Source of the DNA: Pseudomonadota bacterium
Lineage (GTDB): Bacteria > Pseudomonadota > Alphaproteobacteria > Micropepsales > Micropepsaceae
DNA: 36,491 nt
Assembly: GCA_021808875.1 (NCBI GenBank)
Contig: JAKBAU010000008.1
Location: 1 to 36,491 of the forward strand
Direction of reading: 5' to 3'
The translations under genes and the position numbers were made by a program. The notes below the pieces were generated by a model, which saw only the letters and a program-made list of their open reading frames with translations, did not search any database and had not been told where the DNA came from. Each line of letters begins with the position of its first letter. Position 1 is the first letter of the stretch. Positions 31,030 to 36,491 of this stretch are shown here, in pieces.

Positions 31030-31305
31030 ATGCATACGGCGACCAGACAGGTAGTGACGGCGCGGCTGAAGCGGGTAGAGGGGCAGGTGAGCGGGTTGCT
31101 GCGCATGGTGGACGACGATCGCTATTGCGTGGATGTTCTCACGCAGGTTGCGGCGGTCAGGGCCGCCTTGCACAAGGTTGAGGAGTTGATCCTGCGCGAT
31201 CATGTCGGCCACTGTGTCGCTGAGGCTTTTGCATCCGGGGATGTCACAGAGCAGCGCCATAAAGTGGAAGAGCTGGTCGGGGCGATCGGCAAGATGACGC
31301 GGTAG
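31030..31305 (+). CDS. csoR: CsoR-family copper-sensing repressor
   Basis: 91 aa, all-helical, of the CsoR/RcnR/FrmR family. It carries the Cu(I) ligand set C33, H58 and C62, i.e. C-x24-H-x3-C, with the same spacing as the characterised CsoR proteins, so copper rather than nickel (which needs an N-terminal His) or formaldehyde is the probable signal. ARLKRVEGQVSGLLRMVDDDRYC and VLTQVAAVRAALHKVEELI are the diagnostic helices. It is divergent from copA across a palindromic operator and is followed by a multicopper oxidase gene 20 nt downstream, so it likely controls both directions. Confidence 0.93.
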   Translation: MHTATRQVVTARLKRVEGQVSGLLRMVDDDRYCVDVLTQVAAVRAALHKVEELILRDHVGHCVAEAFASGDVTEQRHKVEELVGAIGKMTR

Positions 31306-31325
31306 AAACCCAACGGAGACAAATT

Positions 31326-32813
31326 ATGAGTTTGAAGTTTTCCCGCCGGAAGGTGCTGGCATCGGGCGCGGCTGCGTTGGTGGCCGTGCCGGCGCGGCGC
31401 GCCATGGCGGCGTCGGCCATGCCGTTGACGGTCGAACGCCGGACGCTCGAGGTCAATGGCAAGCCAGCGTCGGTGTTCGGCATTCGTCAGGACAACGGCG
31501 TTTTCGGGGCGTTCCTCGATCCAGGTCAGCGCTTTACCGTTGATCTTCACAATCAGGCTGGTGAACCAACCATCATTCATTGGCATGGTCAGACGCCGCC
31601 GGTGGTGCAAGACGGCGTGACCACAACCGGGCTTGAAACATTGATCGGTAATGGCGCCATTCAGAACTATGATTATGCCCCACGGCCGGGAACGCATTGG
31701 ATGCATTCCCACCAGGGTCTGCAGGAGCAGATGTTGATGGCCGCGCCCCTGGTGGTCCGTACTGCTGATGATCTCAGGGCCGATGTTCAGGAGGTCACCG
31801 TCCTGTTGCAGGATTTTACTTTCCGTGACCCGCGCGAGATCCTCGCCGGGCTCACGCACGGGACTAGCATGCAAACCGGCTCGGCAACCGCCATGGGCGG
31901 CAGTGCGGTGGCCGGTACCGCGATGTCGGGCAATGGGATGTCTGGCATGGCGATGCCGATGGCCAGCACACAGACGGCGACCGTGGGCATGGATCTCAAT
32001 GACGTCGATTTCGACGCCTACCTCGCCAATGATCGCACCTTGGCCGATCCGCTGATCGTCAAGGCCGAACGTGGTGGCCGCGTTCGGCTGCGGCTGATCA
32101 ACGGGGCTACGTCCACCGCATTCTGGGTCGACCTTGGCAGCCTGCAAGGCAGCGTTATTGCGGTGGACGGTGATCCAGTGCGTGCCGTCGCGGTTCGTCG
32201 CTTCCCGATCGCCGAAGGGCAGCGCGTGGATGTGATGCTGCGCCTGCCGCCCCAGGGTGGGGCTTTTCCCATCATTGCACAGCGCGAAGGCGATCGTCAG
32301 CGCACCGGTATCGTGCTGGCCACCCGGGGGGCCAGCATCGTGAAACTGGACTCTACTGCCACGACCTCTTTGGGCGCCGCGGATATCTCGTTGGAACGCC
32401 AGCTCTCGGCGACGGCCCCGTTGTCCCAGCGTCGGGTTAATCGATTGCTGCGCGTCACGCTCGCCGGCACGATGATGCCCTATGGTTGGACCATCGATGG
32501 CCGTACATGGGCCAACCATAAGCCTCTGGAAGTGCAGCACGGCGAGCGCGTGGCTCTGGACATCGTGAACCAAACGACGATGGCGCATCCGATGCATCTG
32601 CATGGGCACCATTTCCAGGTGGTCGCATTGAACGGCACACCCACCCTAGGAGCAATGCGCGACACCGTGTTGGTGCCAGCAAAAGGATCCGTCCGCGTCG
32701 CGTTCGACGCCGATAATCCGGGCCGCTGGTTGTTCCACTGTCATAACCTCTATCACATGGCGACAGGTATGATCACGGAGGTAGCTTACCCGGGATTCGT
32801 CCCAGGGATTTAA
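31326..32813 (+). CDS. Tat-exported multicopper oxidase (CueO/CopA-like)
   Basis: 495 aa. The N-terminus RRKVLASGAAALVAV is a twin-arginine signal. Copper ligands are all present: HWHGQ (H85, H87), HWMHSHQG (H127, H129), HPMHLHGHHF (H421-H428 region), and HCHNLYHMATGM with the type-1 Cys C472, H477 and axial M482. A Met-rich insert (about residues 180-220, MSGNGMSGMAMPMAS) lies between the first and second cupredoxin domains, as in Cu(I) oxidases. It would oxidise toxic Cu(I) in the periplasm. GGAG lies before the ATG. It follows csoR in the same direction, so the two are likely one operon. Confidence 0.93.
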   Translation: MSLKFSRRKVLASGAAALVAVPARRAMAASAMPLTVERRTLEVNGKPASVFGIRQDNGVFGAFLDPGQRFTVDLHNQAGEPTIIHWHGQTPPVVQDGVTTTGLETLIGNGAIQNYDYAPRPGTHWMHSHQGLQEQMLMAAPLVVRTADDLRADVQEVTVLLQDFTFRDPREILAGLTHGTSMQTGSATAMGGSAVAGTAMSGNGMSGMAMPMASTQTATVGMDLNDVDFDAYLANDRTLADPLIVKAERGGRVRLRLINGATSTAFWVDLGSLQGSVIAVDGDPVRAVAVRRFPIAEGQRVDVMLRLPPQGGAFPIIAQREGDRQRTGIVLATRGASIVKLDSTATTSLGAADISLERQLSATAPLSQRRVNRLLRVTLAGTMMPYGWTIDGRTWANHKPLEVQHGERVALDIVNQTTMAHPMHLHGHHFQVVALNGTPTLGAMRDTVLVPAKGSVRVAFDADNPGRWLFHCHNLYHMATGMITEVAYPGFVPGI

Positions 32814-32877
32814 TCTGGGTTAAAGTCGAATCCGGAACTCGTCATATTTTGCCAAATGATCGGTAAGGATGACAGTC

Positions 32878-33144
32878 ATGGACTGGAGTAGACATGAAAG
32901 TGCCGGCAGCATGCGTGCGCTGCTAAAGCTGCCGGCACTGGCTACATTGTGTTCTGTTTTTGTTGTTCGCGATGTTCCGGCGGCTTATACGGTCTCGTCG
33001 TTGTCTCCTGCCGCCCGCGCTTCAATAGTGTTGCGATCCGCGTTGACGTCCGTGAAACGGACGCCGCAATCGTTCGTGTCGGATTTGCCTGCCGCCGGCG
33101 CCCTGGCTGGGCTACTCAACTGGCTTTCATCTAATCCCGGTTGA
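32878..33144 (+). CDS. Unrecognised small exported protein (about 88 aa)
   Basis: Codon usage is GC-rich and regular, and AAGGA lies 8 nt before the ATG at 32878; an ATG at 32869 is an alternative. A hydrophobic stretch near the N-terminus (LLKLPALATLCSVFVV) may be a signal sequence or one membrane helix, followed by a serine/alanine-rich tail ending LLNWLSSNPG. No family recognised. It is downstream of the multicopper oxidase by 64 nt. It could be a false frame. Confidence 0.35.
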   Translation: MDWSRHESAGSMRALLKLPALATLCSVFVVRDVPAAYTVSSLSPAARASIVLRSALTSVKRTPQSFVSDLPAAGALAGLLNWLSSNPG

Positions 33145-33207
33145 CTGCTGCCCACATGAACGGTCGGTATATTGCTGCAGGCGGGAAAGAGGTGTAGCTT
33201 CGCGGTT

Positions 33208-33555
33208 ATGTGGCGTAAGATTCACGTTGTCGCCGTGTTGGTGGCTGTCGTTCTGGGCCTGATCGGCCAGGGAATGGTGATGCCTGCCATGGCAGCAGGC
33301 GCCGTTTCCGGCGACTGCCAAGTCATGAACGGCACGTGCCTGGGCACGACGGGTAGTCCACATCATGCCAAGCCTGCCAACCTCCCCTGCCAGCCCGTAT
33401 GCAGTGCGACTGTGGTCGTGCTCCCGCGCCCGAGTTTGATGCCGCTTGCCCTCCGTTGGTCGGAACAGCAATTTGCTCCAAGACTCGTTGGGCTTCCGCC
33501 AGGACTAAGTCCGGTGCCAGATCCCTTCCCGCCTAGATCACGCGCGCTCGCGTAA
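33208..33555 (+). CDS. Small exported Cys-containing protein of the copper island
   Basis: 115 aa from ATG 33208 (a TTG at 33172 would be longer). A signal peptide is clear: MWRKIHVVAVLVAVVLGLIG then MPAMA. The mature part has cysteines in pairs (DCQVMNGTC, PCQPVCS) and a C-terminal PPGLSPVPDPFPPRS motif seen in small proteins of copper clusters. No enzyme fold recognised. A hairpin directly after the stop suggests transcription ends here. A periplasmic metal-binding or redox role is an inference from cysteines and neighbours. Confidence 0.55.
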   Translation: MWRKIHVVAVLVAVVLGLIGQGMVMPAMAAGAVSGDCQVMNGTCLGTTGSPHHAKPANLPCQPVCSATVVVLPRPSLMPLALRWSEQQFAPRLVGLPPGLSPVPDPFPPRSRALA

Positions 33556-33578
33556 CCGCCATCCTTCGCGGATGGCGG
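33556..33578 (+). terminator. Terminator-like hairpin after the small exported protein
   Basis: CCGCCATCC (33556-33564) pairs with GGATGGCGG (33570-33578) around a 5-nt loop, starting the base after the stop codon. The stem is perfect and GC-rich; no T-tract follows, so a simple rho-independent terminator is likely but not certain. The rest of the gap to 33771 shows no gene. Confidence 0.5.
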
Positions 33579-33771
33579 CGGTGGTTGGCGACTGCTCGTA
33601 CGGTTGTCCGCCAGCCAAGGACGTCGCGTAGCTCCTCCGTTTAGATCATGCCTGTCCAGCGCGTTGCCCTCGGAGCACGGCGTCCGGGCATGGAGGGAGC
33701 GGGATTTCACCCGATCTAATCCGCTGCCCGGCGGCAGGACGTTGGACCCGGGAAACTCGAAGGGATCACAA

Positions 33772-34176
33772 ATGAATTCGCAAATAGACGCCACCTCCGG
33801 ACATGGTTGTTGCGGGGGATCGGCGGGACGGTCGTCGACCAGCTCCCGATGGGGTCACTATCTGCCGACATGGCTCCGCGGCACACGGGGCATCATTCTT
33901 GGCGCCGTCGCTGTCGCGATCGGGGGTGCGGCACTCGGATGGCCGTGGCTGGTCGCGGCCGGCCTCGCTCCCATCCTGCTCTCGCTCGCCCCCTGTGCAG
34001 TGATGTGTGCGCTCGGACTCTGCATGATGGGAAAGAGCGGCAAGTCAGCGGGGGCACAAAACGCCACGCCCGGCGCCGGCATCGCGAGCCCAGCTCCGGT
34101 GCTCATCAGCGACGGCGCCGAGCGTGCTTCGTTCGCGCCGTCGGCGCGCGATCGCGAGCACGCAATCACATCTTGA
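33772..34176 (+). CDS. Small membrane protein with a Cys-rich N-terminus
   Basis: 134 aa from the ATG at 33772; a longer frame from 33604 has no supporting start. The N-terminus has GHGCCGGSAG, a cysteine pair suited to metal binding, followed by membrane helices (RGIILGAVAVAIGGAALGW, VAAGLAPILLSLAPCAVMCALGLCMMG) with four further cysteines. Such small 'CC...LAPC.MCALGLCMMG' proteins occur in heavy-metal loci; the function is not known. It is followed by a Met-rich periplasmic protein 25 nt downstream. Confidence 0.7.
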   Translation: MNSQIDATSGHGCCGGSAGRSSTSSRWGHYLPTWLRGTRGIILGAVAVAIGGAALGWPWLVAAGLAPILLSLAPCAVMCALGLCMMGKSGKSAGAQNATPGAGIASPAPVLISDGAERASFAPSARDREHAITS

Positions 34177-34201
34177 TCCGAACCTGACAAGGAGAATTCT
34201 G

Positions 34202-34525
34202 ATGAAATTAACCCGAGCACTGACCGCCGTGACCCTCGTCTTCGGCCTTGCGGCCGGATCCGCTGCATTTGCTCAGGCGCAGCCGTCGCCCAGCGCACAG
34301 CCCCCCGTTCAGAACAACCGCCCAGGGATGATGAACGGCGCCGGGATGGCGCAGGACCACGGCATGATGAGTGGTGGAGGCGCGATGATGAAAGGCGGCG
34401 GGAGCATGATGGGCATGATGAACGCCATGACCCGAATGGCCGACACTTGCAACCGGATGATGGCGAGCGCGAGCAACGTGCCGACCCATCCCGGCCAGCC
34501 AAGTACCGACCCCTCGCACGGCTGA
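34202..34525 (+). CDS. Met-rich periplasmic protein
   Basis: 107 aa. AAGGAG 7-8 nt before the ATG and a clean signal peptide (LTRALTAVTLVFGLAAGSAAFAQ) decide the start. The mature part is a methionine/glycine run (PGMMNGAGMAQDHGMMSGGGAMMKGGGSMMGMMNAMTRM in total, written here as GMMNGAGM, GMMSGGGAMM and MMGMMNAM), a candidate Cu(I)-binding tail; no enzyme fold. It sits between a Cys-rich membrane protein and a peroxiredoxin, in the copper island. A chaperone-like periplasmic copper buffer is the inference. Confidence 0.7.
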   Translation: MKLTRALTAVTLVFGLAAGSAAFAQAQPSPSAQPPVQNNRPGMMNGAGMAQDHGMMSGGGAMMKGGGSMMGMMNAMTRMADTCNRMMASASNVPTHPGQPSTDPSHG

Positions 34526-34533
34526 ACCGGATC

Positions 34534-34559
34534 GGAACGGGGCCGGCTGGCCCCGTTCC
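34534..34559 (+). terminator. Terminator hairpin after the Met-rich gene
   Basis: GGAACGGGGCC (34534-34544) pairs perfectly with GGCCCCGTTCC (34549-34559) around GGCT, eight bases after the stop at 34525. An 11-bp GC stem with a tetraloop is strong; only a weak T-containing stretch follows, so it may attenuate readthrough into the peroxiredoxin gene. Confidence 0.65.
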
Positions 34560-34620
34560 ATCAGTCAAGAACGCCCGCTTAGCAACACGCAAACAGAACA
34601 AACGGAATAGGAGTTCCACG

Positions 34621-35268
34621 ATGGTACTGCAGCTTGGGGACATCGTCCCGGATTTCGAAGCTGAGACGACGGAAGGCAGGCTTCGCTTCTACGACTGGCT
34701 CGGCTCTTCCTGGGGCGTGCTGTTCTCTCACCCCAAGGACTTCACGCCGGTCTGCACGACCGAGCTCGGCGAGGTAGCTCGGCTCAAGCCGGAGTTTGAC
34801 AAGCGCGACGTAAAGGTGGTCGGGTTGTCGGTCGATCCACTGGCCGATCATCGCGCCTGGGCCGGCGACATCGCCGAGACCCAGGGGCACGCGCTCAACT
34901 TTCCGCTGATCGCCGATGGGGAACGGCGCATCGCCGATCTCTACGGCATGATCCATCCGAACGCGAGCGATACGCTGACGGTCCGTTCCGTGTTGGTGAT
35001 CGGCCCGGACAAGAAACTGAAGCTGACCATCACCTATCCCGCTAGCACCGGGCGCAATTTCGCCGAGATCCTGCGCGCCATCGATTCGCTGCAGCTCACC
35101 GCGGCCCACAGCGTCGCTACTCCGGTCAATTGGCAGGACGGCGAAGACGTCATCATCGTCCCCTCGATGAGCGACGCCGATGCGGCAAAGAAGTTCCCGA
35201 GCGGCTGGAAGACGTTGAAGCCCTATCTGCGCGTTGTGCCACAGCCCGGCCGCACAGATGCGCAGTAG
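34621..35268 (+). CDS. 1-Cys peroxiredoxin (Prx6 family)
   Basis: 215 aa from ATG 34621, with AGGAG 7 nt upstream; longer frames upstream are rejected. Peroxidatic Cys is C45 in HPKDFTPVCTTELG, with T42 and the later R in ADLYGMIHPNA-type blocks. VVGLSVDPLADHRAWAGDI and VRSVLVIGPDKKLKLTITYPASTGRNF follow the Prx6/1-Cys family, and the C-terminal PVNWQDGEDVIIVPSMSDADA is the usual extension. There is no resolving cysteine. It reduces hydrogen peroxide and organic peroxides in the cytoplasm, useful with redox-active copper. Confidence 0.93.
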   Translation: MVLQLGDIVPDFEAETTEGRLRFYDWLGSSWGVLFSHPKDFTPVCTTELGEVARLKPEFDKRDVKVVGLSVDPLADHRAWAGDIAETQGHALNFPLIADGERRIADLYGMIHPNASDTLTVRSVLVIGPDKKLKLTITYPASTGRNFAEILRAIDSLQLTAAHSVATPVNWQDGEDVIIVPSMSDADAAKKFPSGWKTLKPYLRVVPQPGRTDAQ

Positions 35269-35277
35269 GGCACACAG

Positions 35278-35543
35278 TCATGGACGTGCCGCATTGTCGT
35301 TCTTCCAGTGTCGATCAACGCCGGTGCGCTGCAGCCGGTGCAGCAATTCTGCGCTGCGAACCACATCATGCATTTGCCGATCTCGACGGAAGAGTTGCGG
35401 CGGCGCCAAAGGCCCCCGAGGTCCCGACAACGGTCATCGTCGACCGGAAAGACCTGATCGAGGAGCGCGTGGAAAGGACCGTGCGAAGGAAAGCGCCCGC
35501 CAGCATCGCGCTGGTGCGACAGATGGTCGGGCCGGCAGAATGA
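35278..35543 (+). pseudogene. Degraded thioredoxin-like ORF with a frame switch
   Basis: After the peroxiredoxin stop, one frame reads IVVLPVSINAGALQPVQQF then HIMHLPISTEELR, protein-like up to about 35390. A second frame then carries EVPTTVIVDRKDLIEERVE and ends at 35543 with VRQMVGPAE; VPTT-V-VD is the cis-proline block of thioredoxin-like proteins. The two halves make one plausible domain only if a frameshift is assumed. Neither frame has a good start of its own. It is probably a pseudogene, or a sequencing error splits a real gene. Confidence 0.4.
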
Positions 35544-35598
35544 CGGCGACTCGTATTGCGAACCTACGTCATACAAACTTACGAGAAGGAGTAGATAA

Positions 35599-35994
35599 AT
35601 GGATTGGTTAACTCAGAACTGGACGTGGATCGCGTTGGCGGTCGGTGGCGTCTTCCTCTTTACGCGCATGGGTGCTGGCGGCTGTGGCACAGGGGGGTGC
35701 GGTTCGAGCCGTCCGATAGGCGGCAGCCGCGACTCGAGTGGCATTAGTCAGCCAACTGACTCGGGAGCAGATACCAGAAACCCGGTTGATCCGGTCAGTC
35801 GCCACGCATTGCCAGTTGGTTCCGGGATTTCCGCCGTATATCAGAATCACGCATATTACTTCGAGAGTCGCGAGAATCGAGATTTATTTGAAAACGATCC
35901 AGAGCGATATCTTACGAGATCGGTAATGGTTGGCCAGGCGATCGGGCCACAAGGCGCTTCGGCCACGCAGCCACAACGGCGGCACGGATGCTGA
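35599..35994 (+). CDS. YHS-domain membrane-anchored protein
   Basis: 131 aa. AAGGAG lies 8 nt before the ATG. One N-terminal membrane helix (NWTWIALAVGGVFLFTRMG) is followed by a cysteine/glycine cluster (GGCGTGGCGSS) and a C-terminal YHS-like domain (NPVDPVSRHALPVGSG then AYYFESRENRDLFENDPERYL). YHS domains bind metal in copper ATPases, and this one lacks the usual CGM cysteine, using DPVSRHAL in its place. It ends the copper-island genes before a TelA-family gene. A membrane metal-binding or donor role is inferred. Confidence 0.75.
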   Translation: MDWLTQNWTWIALAVGGVFLFTRMGAGGCGTGGCGSSRPIGGSRDSSGISQPTDSGADTRNPVDPVSRHALPVGSGISAVYQNHAYYFESRENRDLFENDPERYLTRSVMVGQAIGPQGASATQPQRRHGC

Positions 35995-36133
35995 CGAAAA
36001 TCCGTCCGAAGATCACGGTGAGTGGCGGTCGACGGCAGCCCTGTACCTGCAACGACCGACCGCTGACCCGACGAAAGATTTCTTGCGGCCCGGTCTCTCT
36101 GTGCTGGAACGCTCCCGCAAACTGGAGTTTCGC

Positions 36134-36491
36134 ATGAACGAGACGCCCTCCACTGCCCCGCTCGACCTTTCCATGTTCGACGACCCCGCCCTGCCACCCC
36201 CCGCGCCCGCAGCGGCGCTGCCGGTGCCGGTAGCGGCGGACCTCGCCCCGCAGCCCAGGCCCGCCCGGCTGGTGGAAGTCGCCAATCTGGCGCCGGACGA
36301 GCTGGCGGCGGCCCAGGCCCAGGCGGCGCAACTGGATTTCACACAAACCACCTCCCTGCTCGCGCATGGGGAGGGCGTGCTTTCGGGCATCGCCAACGCT
36401 TCCCGCCAGTTGCTGACCGGCGTGCGGCTTGGCGATGCGGGCGAGGCCGGGCAGATCGCCGCGGCCGTCATCGACGGGATCAAGATCCTGC
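36134..36491 (+). CDS. TelA/KlaA-family toxic-anion (tellurite) resistance protein, 3' end beyond the window
   Basis: About 119 codons are visible from ATG 36134 (MNETPSTAPLDLSMFDDPA), with TGGAG about 7 nt upstream, open to the end of the window. A proline-rich start leads to RLVEVANLAPDELAAAQAQA and QLDFTQTTSLLAHGEGVLSG, and the GEGVL block is close to the start of TelA proteins, which number about 350-400 aa in full. TelA-like genes are common on plasmids next to tellurite or stress loci, and the real function is not settled. Only the N-terminal part is seen, so the family call is moderate. Confidence 0.65.
   Translation, partial: MNETPSTAPLDLSMFDDPALPPPAPAAALPVPVAADLAPQPRPARLVEVANLAPDELAAAQAQAAQLDFTQTTSLLAHGEGVLSGIANASRQLLTGVRLGDAGEAGQIAAAVIDGIKIL

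Noticed and set aside
31200..32612. 470-aa minus-strand open frame
   Set aside because: It is antisense to the multicopper oxidase, has low-complexity His/Arg-rich composition and no ribosome binding site. It arises from GC-rich codon bias.
1..36491. tRNA, rRNA and CRISPR arrays
   Set aside because: No cloverleaf, no rRNA-like conserved sequence and no regular repeat-spacer pattern was seen on either strand.

Overview
The window looks like part of a conjugative plasmid or an integrated conjugative element of an alphaproteobacterium, most likely an acidophilic or acetic-acid-type member of the Acetobacteraceae. This rests on the GC-rich codon usage of the transfer genes, a full VirB/VirD4 type IV secretion system (T4SS), a MobF relaxase starting with the LTYRTGAAG-type N-terminus, and an accessory load of copper and divalent-metal resistance genes. 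The taxonomic guess is an inference, since no rRNA or housekeeping gene is present.

Layout: (1) 1-1.7 kb, minus strand: a TraK-like small protein and a TraL/MinD-like ATPase, preceded by a pair of 22-bp direct repeats, which together resemble the IncP traK-traL relaxosome side of an oriT. (2) 1.6-4.7 kb: an AT-richer regulatory block with an unidentified ORF, a LysR regulator, a divergent GNAT-type acyltransferase and an AraC regulator. (3) 4.9-16.9 kb: an uninterrupted mating-pore operon, virB1-B2-B3-B4-B5-eexN-like-B6-B7-like-B8-B9-B10-B11-virD4, with many ATGA overlaps. (4) 16.9-22.2 kb: three unrecognised small or medium genes, then a 1255-aa MobF relaxase/helicase. (5) 22.2-25.8 kb: a scarred, AT-richer region with a broken DUF4160 fragment, an intact Xre/MbcA-RES toxin-antitoxin pair, a DUF2127 membrane-protein gene broken by an in-frame stop, a DUF302 gene, a frameshifted small membrane protein, and a Gly/Met-rich periplasmic LTXXQ-like protein. 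(6) 26-28.3 kb: a ZntR/CadR-type MerR regulator divergent from two CDF efflux pumps, then a truncated EamA transporter. (7) 28.3-36 kb: a copper island with a CopA-type P1B ATPase (YHS plus two metal-binding motifs), a CsoR repressor and its perfect palindromic operator, a Tat-exported multicopper oxidase, several small membrane or periplasmic proteins, a 1-Cys peroxiredoxin, a degraded thioredoxin-like ORF and a YHS protein. (8) The right edge enters a TelA-family gene that runs out of the window.

Working together, regions 1, 3 and 4 would process plasmid DNA at oriT, couple it through VirD4 and move it through the T4SS. Regions 6 and 7 are cargo: MerR-controlled export of divalent cations, CsoR-controlled Cu(I) export, periplasmic Cu(I) oxidation and peroxide defence. 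Region 5, with its TA pair among pseudogenes, is a recombination-prone joint and the TA pair may stabilise the element. No wholly new system is proven. The best leads are the triplicated module inside the relaxase, the unknown genes between virD4 and the relaxase, the candidate oriT repeats, the hairpin over the virB1 start, and the LysR/GNAT/AraC block.
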